This document shows positions 8,451-16,729 of a stretch of 49,573 bases of DNA, piece after piece. Source of the stretch: DATLFI01 sp035524895 (GTDB lineage: Bacteria; Acidobacteriota; Thermoanaerobaculia; Multivoradales; Multivoraceae). The translations under genes and the position numbers were made by a program. The notes below the pieces were generated by a model, which was not told where the DNA came from, made no database searches, and saw only the letters and a program-made list of their open reading frames with translations. The stretch lies in contig DATLFI010000126.1 of the NCBI GenBank assembly GCA_035524895.1, positions 1-49,573 of the forward strand, given 5' to 3'. The stretch's first letter is position 1. Each line of letters begins with the position of its first letter.

Positions 8451-8601
8451 GGGTGAAGCTCCTGGGAGGGCCCGCGCCTCGGTTGGCAGCTTGTTGGGTA
8501 CCCTGTTGGGGACCAGCCGGGGAGAGTGAACCTACAATCCTCAGCGGGCTCCGACAACCCGCGGCCCGGATGCTCGGAGCGAAGGCTTCCATGGAGAGAC
8601 G

Positions 8602-9504
8602 GTGAACGAAGCGAAGACGGTCGATCTCGCGCGCTGCCCGTTGACGGCCCACAACTACGCGACGACCTCCGAGAACCGGATCCACGGCGACGAGGTCGCC
8701 CGCCGCTACGGATTCGCAGGGGGTCTCGTGCCCGGGGTTGCGAGCTACGCTTACCTATGCCGTCCTGCGCTCGAGCTGCTCGGCGATGCCTGGCTGGCAT
8801 CAGGCGAGATCTCCGTGAAGCTCGTGCATCCGGTATACGACGGCGACACCGTCGAGGCGCTGGCCCGGCGCCAGCCGGAGCCGCAGAGGGAGTTGCTCCT
8901 CGAGCTGCGCGATTCGGCGGGTGACGTTTGCGCCACCGGCACCGCGGCCCTCTCGGCGATGCGGGAAGCAGGCCCCACGAATGGCGAGCTGCCTCGGATG
9001 CCGACTCCGCCCCTCGATACCCGTTCTGATGCATCGCTCGACGAGCTGCGGCCGGGGTGCCAGCTAGCTTCCGTCGATGTCCTCGACGCGCTGCGGCGAG
9101 AAGGCGAGGAGCTCGCGGCCGACGACCTCCGGCGCTTCCTGGCTGACCGCTACCGCGATCCCGAACCGCGCTACCTGGACCCTTCGGGGCCGCTGCACCC
9201 GGCGCTCGCACCCGAGCTCGCCAACCAGGTGCTCGCCCGTTCGGTGCGGCTCGGGCCCTGGATCCACGCGGGCTCGCACACCCGTCACTTCGCGCCACTC
9301 CGACCCGACGGCCTCCATGCCCGCGGTCGCGTGGCCGCAGCCTACGAGCGCAACGGTCACGAGATCGTCGATCTCGACGTGCGGCTCTACGGCTTTGTCG
9401 AAGGCCACATCGCTGATCCGGAGGAGCCGAGGCCCTTGGACCTGCTGGCACAGGTGCTCCACCGCGCGATCGTCCGGCCGCGCATGGTCGCGGCAGCGGG
9501 CTGA
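8602..9504 (+). CDS. MaoC-like double-hotdog hydratase/dehydratase family protein
   Basis: 300 residues from GTG 8602, with 'atggagagac' supplying the ribosome binding site. The N-terminal hotdog has 'NYATTSENRIHGDEVARRYGFAGGLVPGVASYAYLC', the MaoC-type 'N...iH.d..yA...G...pivpG' pattern that forms the (R)-specific enoyl-CoA hydratase site. The C-terminal half has a second, more divergent hotdog ('SVRLGPWIHAGSHTRHFAPLRPDGLHARGRVAAAYERNGHEIVDLDVRL'). Such proteins hydrate enoyl-CoA or bind acyl thioesters. It diverges from the M29 operon and is followed by the membrane protein gene after 5 bases. An acyl-CoA ligase at 13486 and an acyl-CoA dehydrogenase at 35429 show acyl-CoA metabolism nearby, but no direct operon link is visible. 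Confidence 0.75.
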   Translation: MNEAKTVDLARCPLTAHNYATTSENRIHGDEVARRYGFAGGLVPGVASYAYLCRPALELLGDAWLASGEISVKLVHPVYDGDTVEALARRQPEPQRELLLELRDSAGDVCATGTAALSAMREAGPTNGELPRMPTPPLDTRSDASLDELRPGCQLASVDVLDALRREGEELAADDLRRFLADRYRDPEPRYLDPSGPLHPALAPELANQVLARSVRLGPWIHAGSHTRHFAPLRPDGLHARGRVAAAYERNGHEIVDLDVRLYGFVEGHIADPEEPRPLDLLAQVLHRAIVRPRMVAAAG

Positions 9505-9509
9505 CGCCC

Positions 9510-10460
9510 GTGCCTCACACGCTCGCGCACCTCGGCGTGCAGGGGTTTCTGGGTCGCGCCGCGCGCCCAGGCGCAGACGTCAAGTGGATCGCGCTGGGCT
9601 GCGTGCTGCCGGACGTGCCGTGGATCATGCAGCGCGGTCTGCGGCTTGCGTTCGGCGAGCTCGGCTGGCTGGACCCGCTCCGGCCGCTCCCCGTGCTCTA
9701 CGATCTGCGGCTCTACGCAGTCGTCCAGGCCTCGCTGCTGTGGTGCCTGCTGCTGGCGCTGGCGGTCGCGACGCTGGCGCGCCGGCGCGCCGAGGTCTTC
9801 GGCGTGCTGGCTTTGGGTGCAGTGCTCCATCTGCTGCTCGATGCAGCCGAGACCAAGTGGGGCAACGGCGTGGTGCTCGCGGCGCCCTTCCACTGGCGCG
9901 AGGTCAACTTCGGGTGGTTCTGGCCCGAAAGCATGGTGGCCCTGCTGCTGGCGGCAACAGGCGTCGGATGGGTCTTGGTCACCTGGCGGAACGCCGTGGC
10001 GTCGCCGCCGGAGCTCGACCTGCGACCTCGCCGCCTGATAGTCGCCGGGATCCTGACAGCGGCGTATCTCGCGACGCCGCTCGCCTTTCTCGATGCCGCG
10101 CAGGCCGACGACGCGCATTTCGTCGACACGCTGCGAGCGGACGACGAGCACGATCGCGCACGACGCGTGGGCCGGAGCATCGAGCTGCACCGCGCCTACT
10201 ACCGCCATCGCGACGGGGTGCCGGTGGTGCGCACCCTCACCGAAGAGGAGCTCGAGGTGCCGGGTCTCGAGCTCGAGGAACCCGGCAACGGCGCGCGCGT
10301 CTCGGTGCGGGCTCGCTTCGAGACTCCAGAGCGGCTGGAGGTCGAATCGTGGCACGTGCATCGAGCTGGCCGACGCGATGCTGCGACATACCTCGGCCTG
10401 CTCGCGATCGCGGCGCAGTGGACGGTTGCGTGGTGGCGGGCACGTCGAGCCTCTCCATAG
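9510..10460 (+). CDS. Integral membrane protein, YdjM-like metal-dependent hydrolase family
   Basis: 316 residues from GTG 9510. 'MPHTLAHLGVQGFLGR' and 'DVKWIALGCVLPDVPWIMQR' form the N-terminal His/Asp-containing motif, and 'LGAVLHLLLDAAETKWGNGVVLAAPFHWREVNFGWFWPES' is the second conserved block. This resembles the YdjM/PF04307 family, in which conserved His and Asp residues (here H3, H7, D35, H~112, D~116) could bind a metal at the membrane. About five hydrophobic segments are visible (near 72-90, 96-112, 136-154, 176-194 and 295-310), with a ~95-residue soluble stretch before the last. It follows the MaoC-like gene by 5 bases and may be co-transcribed. Enzymatic activity is not established for this family. 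Confidence 0.65.
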   Translation: MPHTLAHLGVQGFLGRAARPGADVKWIALGCVLPDVPWIMQRGLRLAFGELGWLDPLRPLPVLYDLRLYAVVQASLLWCLLLALAVATLARRRAEVFGVLALGAVLHLLLDAAETKWGNGVVLAAPFHWREVNFGWFWPESMVALLLAATGVGWVLVTWRNAVASPPELDLRPRRLIVAGILTAAYLATPLAFLDAAQADDAHFVDTLRADDEHDRARRVGRSIELHRAYYRHRDGVPVVRTLTEEELEVPGLELEEPGNGARVSVRARFETPERLEVESWHVHRAGRRDAATYLGLLAIAAQWTVAWWRARRASP

Positions 10461-10649
10461 GGCGCCAGTGTTGAAAAAAGTACAACGGCTTCGCGCGCGT
10501 TGTCCCCTGGCCGCCGTGCCACGCCGCTCTCGTTAGCAAGGGTCGAGCGCCCTCGAGCGCTGGCGGACCTGGCAAAGGCTTTGCGTAATGGTCAGTCAGC
10601 GGTCGATCAGCGGGACCTGCGGCGAGACCGAGCAAGGCCCTTCACGAAC

Positions 10650-12701
10650 ATGAGCGAAGCCACACAGCCCACCAGACCCAGTGCCCCGAGAGCCGGCATC
10701 AGGCGCGAGCCGCGCGGTCTACTCGGTGCCTTGGCGTGCGCGCTGCTGGCGCTGTTCGCCGCGAAGGACGCGCCCGCGACCTCCTATGTGCCGATGAGCG
10801 ATGCGGCGCTCGCGGATGCCGCGGCTATCGCCGTCGAAGTGCGAGTGCTGGACGCCGCACCGGCCGTGGACGGAGCGGCGATCACCTACCTGGTCGAGGT
10901 CGAGCGAGTGCTCAAGGGACACGTGCCGGGAAGCACCCTCGAAGTGCGCATCCCGGGAGGTCCGGCGTTCGACGGCGGCTGGTTTCGAGTGTTCGGCGCG
11001 CCGGTGCTAAGAGACGGCGAGCGCGCGCTCCTGCTGCTCGAGGGGCGGGCGGACGGCAGCTACGCGCCGAGCCAGCTCATGCTGGGAGCGTTCCATCGCT
11101 TGACCGTCGCCGGACGACAGTTGTTGGTGCGCGACCTGGCCGAGGCCGAGGAGCTCCCGACGGCGGATCGCCGTCGCGCGGCTCGCGGCGCGGCGACGCC
11201 GGCGACGCGGCAGCCTGCCGATCGGCCGCGCGACCCGCAGGCCTTCGCCGACTGGCTCGCCGCGCGCGGCGCCGGCGTGGCGGAAGAACCCGACTACTTC
11301 GTCGACACCAGTGAAGAAACGTCGCGTGCGGTAGAGCGCATGCTGCGCGCTCGTCGCGACGCGTCGCTGCTGCCGGAGCGAGACGCCAGCGAGGCGAGCC
11401 TCTTGTTCGCAGACGACGGCTTTCCCGTGCGTTGGTTCGATTTCGACGCTGGCGCGAGCGTCGCAATCCGCAGCCACGGGTCGAGGCAGGAGGGTTGGGA
11501 CGAGGGCGTCGCGCTACTGCACGCGGCTGTCGAGGCCTGGAACCAGGCGCCCGGGGCGGCAGTAGCGCTCGGGCTGGCCGGCACCACCGATGCCGACGGG
11601 GGGCTACGTTATCCGGACGGAGTGAATGCGGTGCTGTGGAACGACCCGTACGACGAGATCCCCGGCAGCTTCTCGTGCACCGACGGTGGGGTGCTCGCGA
11701 TCGGCGGCACCTGGTTCCGTTCGGAGCTCGAGGCCAGTCGTGGCGGTACCTTCCATCGGATCTTCGAGGGCGACGTCGTGCTGCAGGACGGCGCTGCCTG
11801 CTACCTAGCCAACAACCAGGGCGCCGACGGCGCCGAGGTGCTCGCCCACGAGATCGGGCACCTTCTGGGTCTGGGCCACGCTTGCGGCGAGGCGGGACTG
11901 CCAAGCTGCACCGAGCCCCGCTACGGCCACAGCCTGATGCGACCCGTGCTCCAAGGCAGCGGTCGCGGTCCCGTGCTAGGCGACGACGACCTGTTCGGGT
12001 TGCTTGCACTCTACGCCGAGAACACCAACGTGGGCGGGCTCGGAGTCTTCGTGCCGGAAGGTGACTTCGTGTTGCTCGACGGGGAGGGCGAGCCGATCCT
12101 GCTCGCCTACGGCCTGGAGGGCGACCTGCCGGTGGCCGGCGACTTCGACGGCGACGGCGGTCACACGGTCGGCGTGTTCCGCAACGGCCAGTTCCTGCTG
12201 CACGCTCCAAACTCGCTCGCCGACGTGACGGTGCGCTTCGGAGATCCAGGGGACCTGCCACTAGTGGGCGACTGGGACGGCGACGGGATCGACACCGTGG
12301 GCGTGTTCCGCGACGGGGTGTTCCGGCTTCGCAACTCCCACACCGCCGGGCCCGCCGAGATCGTGCTGGAGCTCGGCGCCTCTGGCGACCTACCCGTTGC
12401 CGGCGACTGGGACGGCGACGGTCGCGACGCGGTCGGAGTCTTCCAGCCCGCGGCCGGGCGCTTCCTGCTCCTCGAGTCGCTCGAAGGCGGAGCCGCGATC
12501 CTCTCGATCGAGCTCGGCGGCCCCGGCGACCTGCCGGTCGCGGGCGATTGGAACCGCGACGGCGTCGACTCGATCGGCGTGTTCCGCGACGGTGTGTTCT
12601 CGCTGCGCGAGCTGGCCTCTGGTGGCGGCCCGCTCTCGCGCGTCCCGATTCCCGCTGCGACCGGCCTTCCGGTCGCGGGCCGCTGGGGCCGCATGCAGTA
12701 G
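10650..12701 (+). CDS. Secreted matrixin-type zinc metalloprotease with FG-GAP-like repeats
   Basis: 683 residues from ATG 10650; the open frame extends further upstream but the signal peptide ('GLLGALACALLALFAAKDAPATSY', 28-51) fixes this start. Residues ~50-190 form a beta-rich N-terminal domain. The protease part carries HEIGHLLGLGH at 400-410 (H400, H404, H410 zinc ligands, E401 base), followed by 'SLMRPV' as Met-turn, the metzincin/matrixin pattern. The C-terminus holds five ~40-residue repeats of the form 'GDLPVAGDWDGDGxDxVGVFR' (first with DFDGDG), each with a Ca2+-loop-like DxDGDG, probably a propeller-like adhesion or substrate-binding module. It is exported. No prodomain Cys switch was identified. 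It is transcribed alone, convergent with the SGNH gene. Confidence 0.85.
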   Translation: MSEATQPTRPSAPRAGIRREPRGLLGALACALLALFAAKDAPATSYVPMSDAALADAAAIAVEVRVLDAAPAVDGAAITYLVEVERVLKGHVPGSTLEVRIPGGPAFDGGWFRVFGAPVLRDGERALLLLEGRADGSYAPSQLMLGAFHRLTVAGRQLLVRDLAEAEELPTADRRRAARGAATPATRQPADRPRDPQAFADWLAARGAGVAEEPDYFVDTSEETSRAVERMLRARRDASLLPERDASEASLLFADDGFPVRWFDFDAGASVAIRSHGSRQEGWDEGVALLHAAVEAWNQAPGAAVALGLAGTTDADGGLRYPDGVNAVLWNDPYDEIPGSFSCTDGGVLAIGGTWFRSELEASRGGTFHRIFEGDVVLQDGAACYLANNQGADGAEVLAHEIGHLLGLGHACGEAGLPSCTEPRYGHSLMRPVLQGSGRGPVLGDDDLFGLLALYAENTNVGGLGVFVPEGDFVLLDGEGEPILLAYGLEGDLPVAGDFDGDGGHTVGVFRNGQFLLHAPNSLADVTVRFGDPGDLPLVGDWDGDGIDTVGVFRDGVFRLRNSHTAGPAEIVLELGASGDLPVAGDWDGDGRDAVGVFQPAAGRFLLLESLEGGAAILSIELGGPGDLPVAGDWNRDGVDSIGVFRDGVFSLRELASGGGPLSRVPIPAATGLPVAGRWGRMQ

Positions 12702-12707
12702 CCGCAT

Positions 12708-13379
12708 TCAGAGGATTCGCCGCGCCACCGGCAGCATGTGCTCGACCCAGAGACCGTACGTCCTGGCCGACGGATGCAACCCGTCCGCCGCCAGGAAGTC
12801 GGGTTCTGTCACCCGAGCGCGCCCCAGCGGCGTGACGTCGATCCAGTGCGCTCCGGCGTCGAGGGCGAGGCCACGTTGCACCTGGTTGAGCTCGTCGATC
12901 GCGGCCGCGATCGCGGCAGGGTCGCGGTCTCGAGCCATAGGGGTCGTACTCCAGTCTGGTACCGAGAGGACCACCACCCGCGCGGCCTCGTCCCCGGCGA
13001 GACGCAGCGCTTCCTCTAGCAGCGCGACGAAGTGTGGCCGCGATTGCAGCGGCGTCCGCCCGCGGTATTGGTCGTTCACACCCACGAGCAGCGTGACCAG
13101 CTCGTACGGTGCCGTCGCTTCGAGCGAGGGCAGCGCCGCGCGCAGCTCGCGCAGCAGCTCGTCGCAGGTCCAACCCGTGCGTGCGATCACCAGCGGGTCC
13201 TCGACCGCGACCCGCTCCGCGCGCAGCCGAAGCACGAGCTGCGAGGGCCATGCGTCGTCGCGCGCCACACCTTCTCCTACGGTGTACGAATCGCCCAGCG
13301 CCAGGAACCTCGCCGCGCGTGCCTGCCTAGTCGATCGCACCGAGTCCCCCTCTGCCCCATGCGCGAGGTAGAGTCCCAT
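12708..13379 (-). CDS. SGNH/GDSL-type esterase
   Basis: About 223 residues from ATG 13379 (an ATG at 13403 is an alternative). Block I 'RFLALGDSYTVGEGV' gives nucleophile Ser31, 'LLVGVNDQYRG' gives the Gly/Asn oxyanion block, and 'FLAADGLHPSARTYGLW' gives the catalytic Asp and His. 'ARTGWTCDELL' is a further family motif. SGNH hydrolases cleave esters of lipids, acetylated sugars or thioesters. No clear signal peptide follows the chosen start. The gene is convergent with the protease gene (6-base gap) and divergent from the acyl-CoA ligase. A link to acyl-ester turnover with that ligase is possible, not shown. Confidence 0.85.
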   Translation of the reverse strand: MGLYLAHGAEGDSVRSTRQARAARFLALGDSYTVGEGVARDDAWPSQLVLRLRAERVAVEDPLVIARTGWTCDELLRELRAALPSLEATAPYELVTLLVGVNDQYRGRTPLQSRPHFVALLEEALRLAGDEAARVVVLSVPDWSTTPMARDRDPAAIAAAIDELNQVQRGLALDAGAHWIDVTPLGRARVTEPDFLAADGLHPSARTYGLWVEHMLPVARRIL

Positions 13380-13485
13380 CAGACATCTCGAAGGAGGAAT
13401 CATCACAGCGTCGGCCGAGATCGGCTCACGGGTCGGGCGAGTCGTAGGTAGTACCTCCGACGCCGCGCCGTTCCTCGGTCGCACG

Positions 13486-15378
13486 GTGCCTGACCTGCTT
13501 TACCACGCCCTGGAGCACCATTCCAATCGCGCGGTGCTGCAACAGCGGCTCGGCTCGGGCCGCTGGCGCCCGGTGTCGCTCCAGGAGCTGCGGGTGGACG
13601 TCGAGGACATCGCCCTCGGCCTGTGCGCTCTGGGGCTCGATCGCGGCGACCGGGTCGTGCTCCTGTTGCGCAGCGACACCGACTTCATGCGGGTGGACCT
13701 GGGGTGCCTGCTGGGCGGTCTGGTGGACGTGCCGGTGTACCTCGATCTGGCGCCGCGCGCTGCGCACGCCCTGGTCGAGCACTCTGGAGCCGAGGCGGTC
13801 GTGGTGGCAGACACCGAGTTGCTCTCGCGCTTCGCGCCGGCACTGGAGTCCACCGCGGTCCGGCTCGTCGTGCTCTGCCGCCCTGACTCGGCAGGACCCG
13901 ACAACATCGCCGCGGCGCGAACCGTGGCGCCGTCCGCGGCACGAGTGGTCACGCTGGCCGAAGTGTGCGGCCAGGGGCGGCGTCGCCGCGGTGAGGACTC
14001 CGAGGCTGTGGACAAGCTGCGCGCCGAGCTGGCTCCTGGCGATCTGGCGACCGTGGTCTACACCAGCGGCACTACCGGACAGCCCAAGGGAGTGATGCTG
14101 AGCCACCAGAACCTCTCTTTCAACGCTCTCGCCGCGCTCGATGGGTTTCCCGACTACCGGCCGGGTGAAGGCGGCGAAGTTGCGATCTCGTTCTTGCCCC
14201 TGGCCCACTCGTTCCAGCGCACCCTCTGCTACGCCGTTCTCGCTCACGGCACGACCACCTACTTCAGCACTCGCGAGCACCTTGGCGAGGACTTCGCGTT
14301 CGTGCGACCGACCGTGTTCGCCGCAGTGCCCCGCGTCCTCGAGAAGGTGCGCGAGCGGATCGTGGCGCGGGTCGAGGAGCTCACTGGCCTCCGGGGCCGC
14401 CTGGCGCGTTGGGCGCTCGCGCGTGCTGAGCTGCACGACCCGGATCGCCCGCGCGGAGGCTTGGAGCGGCTTCGCCATGGGCTGGCCGACCTCCTGGTGT
14501 ACCGGAAGTGGCGGGCCGCGTTCGGCGGCAGGGTACGGCACGTGATCGCCGGAGGCGCCGCGGTGAGCGCCGAGCTGGTCGCCTTCTTCGCCGCAGCCGG
14601 TGTCGAGGTGCTCCAGGGCTACGGCCTCACCGAGACCAGCCCGGTGATCGCCTTCAACCGTCCTGGCCGGAGCCGCCCTGGCACGGTCGGCGAGCCGCTG
14701 GTGGGCGTCGAGGTGATGGTGTCTGCGGAGGGCGAGGTGCTCACACGCGGGCCGCACGTGATGCGCGGCTACTTTCGTGACGAGGCGGCGACCCGCGCGG
14801 TGCTGGTGGCCGAGGGGTGGCTCCGTACCGGCGACCGTGGCTCGTTCGACGAGACGGGGTCCCTGCGGCTCAACGGGCGGCTGAAGGACGACTTCAAGCT
14901 CTCGACCGGGAAGTTCGTCTTCCCCGAAGCGATCGAGCGGCGCCTGGAGCGCGATCCCTTGATCGAGCATGCGGTAGTCCTCGGCGCCGGCCATCCGTAC
15001 TGCGTGGCCATGCTGTTCGTCGACGCTGGTCCTGCCCGGCGCTGGGCCGCGCGCGCAGGGCACCTCGATGCGCCGGCTACTGACGGGGAACCTGGCGAGG
15101 AAATCCTGCCGCGTGAGCTGCTGGTGACGCCGCCACTCCTGGCGCATGTCCGCGAGCAGGTCGCTCGCGTCAACGAAGGGACCGAACGCTGGGAGCAGGT
15201 GCAGCGGTTCATGCTGCTCGCAGGCCCGCTTTCGGTGGCGTCGGGCCTGCTCACGCCCACCCTCAAGGTGCGGCGCGCGACGCTCACGGAGCGCTACGCT
15301 GCCGAGATCGCCGCGCTCTACGAGGCGAAGCCCGCAAAGGCGCCGCCCTCGCCGGTGCTGCCACCGGCCTCCACGTAG
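13486..15378 (+). CDS. Long-chain fatty acid-CoA ligase (AMP-forming)
   Basis: 630 residues of the ANL adenylate-forming family. The P-loop 'VVYTSGTTGQPKGVMLSH' lies near 189-206, 'LQGYGLTETSPVIAFN' is the A5 motif, 'WLRTGDRGSFDETGSLRLNGRLKDDFKLSTGKFVFPEAIE' covers A7-A8, and the long-chain-type segment 'FLPLAHSFQRT' is present. The enzyme would activate long-chain fatty acids with ATP and CoA, peripheral to the inner membrane. The terminal lysine region is atypical: after 'GLLTPTLKVRRATLTERYAAEI' the chain ends normally. GTG 13486 is the first conventional start. The frame is open further upstream, behind an AAGGAGGA sequence at 13391-13398 that lacks a canonical start codon, so the true N-terminus may be ~28 residues longer. 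Confidence 0.9.
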   Translation: MPDLLYHALEHHSNRAVLQQRLGSGRWRPVSLQELRVDVEDIALGLCALGLDRGDRVVLLLRSDTDFMRVDLGCLLGGLVDVPVYLDLAPRAAHALVEHSGAEAVVVADTELLSRFAPALESTAVRLVVLCRPDSAGPDNIAAARTVAPSAARVVTLAEVCGQGRRRRGEDSEAVDKLRAELAPGDLATVVYTSGTTGQPKGVMLSHQNLSFNALAALDGFPDYRPGEGGEVAISFLPLAHSFQRTLCYAVLAHGTTTYFSTREHLGEDFAFVRPTVFAAVPRVLEKVRERIVARVEELTGLRGRLARWALARAELHDPDRPRGGLERLRHGLADLLVYRKWRAAFGGRVRHVIAGGAAVSAELVAFFAAAGVEVLQGYGLTETSPVIAFNRPGRSRPGTVGEPLVGVEVMVSAEGEVLTRGPHVMRGYFRDEAATRAVLVAEGWLRTGDRGSFDETGSLRLNGRLKDDFKLSTGKFVFPEAIERRLERDPLIEHAVVLGAGHPYCVAMLFVDAGPARRWAARAGHLDAPATDGEPGEEILPRELLVTPPLLAHVREQVARVNEGTERWEQVQRFMLLAGPLSVASGLLTPTLKVRRATLTERYAAEIAALYEAKPAKAPPSPVLPPAST

Positions 15379-15391
15379 CCGGGCAGGTCGT

Positions 15392-15406
15392 CGCTCTATC
15401 AGAGCG
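15392..15406. terminator. Small inverted repeat between convergent genes, possible terminator
   Basis: CGCTCT-ATC-AGAGCG is a perfect 6-base inverted repeat with a 3-base loop, flanked by G+C-rich sequence. It sits where the acyl-CoA ligase gene and the DUF4252 operon end towards each other and overlaps the DUF4252 stop codon. There is no T-run on either side, so a classical intrinsic terminator is doubtful. Confidence 0.3.
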
Positions 15407-16052
15407 GGCCGGCAGCCTCGTGCATGGCGTCACCGCGGCGGTCGTTACCGCCACTCTGCTTGGTCAGGGAGATGGCAGCCGCGAGCGCCCGGTCGAGGCG
15501 ACCCGCGAGGCGCACCAGCGTTAGCTGCCCGTCGTCGAGGGTGACGACGGTGACGGCGCGGAGCCTCTCCTCTTCGTCGAGCCGACAGAAGACCCACGCC
15601 AGCTCATCGTCCGAGCGCACCCTCACCGCCGGCATCCAGCGTCCGCGACGCATGGCGCTCTCGACCCGATCGGTCAAGTCGCGCCAGTTGCCGCCTTCGA
15701 AGGAGCCGGTGTCGTAGACCGTGACCTCGACCTTGCGCAACCCGCGAAGCAGCGCCGTGGCCTCGGCCATGTCGCCGTCGTCGTGGCGCGCGACCATTCC
15801 CATCACCGCCTTGCCGAGTCCGATCGACAGGCGGCCGAGGCGGATTCCGATCTCGCGCTCGAAGTCGCTGCCGACCGCGGTTTCGATGTCGTCCTTCATC
15901 GAAACGATCTCGCGCGACGTAGCAGTAACGCAACCGGTGCCGAGGATCGCTGCGGCGAGCGCAACGACAGCGAGGACCCGTGAGCGGAATCCCCGGGAGC
16001 GATGGAACGCCCCGATCGAGTGCGGCTGCAACTGCGACTGCGACTGCGTCAT
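15399..16052 (-). CDS. DUF4252-family lipoprotein (second copy)
   Basis: 217 residues with a positively charged start, a hydrophobic stretch 'VLAVVALAAAILGTGC' and a good lipobox (LGTGC), so it is a lipoprotein. The mature part ('GLRKVEVTVYDTGSFEGGN', 'WMPAVRVRSDDELAWVFCRLDEEERLRAVTVVTLDDGQLTLVRLAGRLD') follows the DUF4252 pattern and parallels its upstream neighbour: both have an 'R-x-V-x-V' strand, a '...W.P..RVR...E....' middle and a '..LV.L.G..D...' end. It overlaps the other DUF4252 gene by 4 bases (ATGA) and closes the sigma/anti-sigma operon. Known members have no assigned activity. Role in envelope stress sensing is inferred from the operon. Confidence 0.75.
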   Translation of the reverse strand: MTQSQSQLQPHSIGAFHRSRGFRSRVLAVVALAAAILGTGCVTATSREIVSMKDDIETAVGSDFEREIGIRLGRLSIGLGKAVMGMVARHDDGDMAEATALLRGLRKVEVTVYDTGSFEGGNWRDLTDRVESAMRRGRWMPAVRVRSDDELAWVFCRLDEEERLRAVTVVTLDDGQLTLVRLAGRLDRALAAAISLTKQSGGNDRRGDAMHEAAGPL

Positions 16053-16729
16053 GGCGGGGTCTCCTCGGTGTCCGGCGTTGCTTTGCCGCGCGCCATGCGC
16101 CCGAGCATCTCGAGCGGGTCTATCTGGAGCGAGGCGCCGAGCCGGCCCAGCTCGACGGGGTCGAAGTCGCCGACGATGTTGACCATGGTCACCGAGTCAC
16201 CGGCCTGGACCGCCAGCACGAACACTCCGGCGATCTCGCCGGTGGCGGTCTCGTTGAGGTAGAGGAACATCCGCTCCCCCGCCTCGCGCACTCGGAACAC
16301 CGGCTTCCAGCCGCGCCCCTCGAGGCGGCGCACCGTGTCGTCGCCGCGGCGCAGCGTCGCGGCCTCGTCGGCGCCTTCGAGCGAGAAGACCTGCACCCGC
16401 ACCGTGCGGAGCTTCCCGAGCAGGTCGGCGAAGCCCGAGTCCTCCTTGCGCACGGCCTCGGCCACCATGCGGATCAGCGGGCCTTCGAGAAAGATCTCGA
16501 GCGTCGCCTCCTCGCTGCCGAGACCGAGAGCGCCGAGGTCGACCCAGCCGGGATCGTTGCTCGAGTCGCGCTGGGCCCAAGCGCTCGTCGCGACCAGCAG
16601 GAGCACTGGCAGGAGCCACGCCAGCGGCGCGCGCGCCGGCAGCGCCGACCACTGCCTGGACGATCGGCTCTCTCGCGGAGAGCGCGGGCTGGGCCGCGCT
16701 GTTGGCAGGTGCGGCAGTCCTCCGGTCAT
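16049..16729 (-). CDS. DUF4252-family secreted protein (first copy)
   Basis: 226 residues from ATG 16729, which overlaps the anti-sigma stop (ATGA). The N-terminus is basic and Ser/Pro-rich, followed by a signal peptide ('LAWLLPVLLLVATSAWAQ', cleavage near residue 50). Mature sequence 'LEIFLEGPLIRMVAEAVRKEDSGFADLLGKLRTVRVQVFSLEG', then 'GWKPVFRVREAGERMFLYLNETATGEIAGVFVLAVQAGDSVTMVNIVGDFDPVELGRL', is the typical DUF4252 arrangement found next to ECF sigma factors in Bacteroidota and Acidobacteriota. Longer frames to 17341 only read through the anti-sigma gene in another phase. Function unknown; probably periplasmic or outer-surface. Confidence 0.8.
   Translation of the reverse strand: MTGGLPHLPTARPSPRSPRESRSSRQWSALPARAPLAWLLPVLLLVATSAWAQRDSSNDPGWVDLGALGLGSEEATLEIFLEGPLIRMVAEAVRKEDSGFADLLGKLRTVRVQVFSLEGADEAATLRRGDDTVRRLEGRGWKPVFRVREAGERMFLYLNETATGEIAGVFVLAVQAGDSVTMVNIVGDFDPVELGRLGASLQIDPLEMLGRMARGKATPDTEETPP

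Noticed and set aside
11077..13251. 724-codon minus-strand open frame
   Set aside because: Arg/Ala/Pro-rich translation opposite the matrixin gene and in another phase of the SGNH gene; typical GC shadow.
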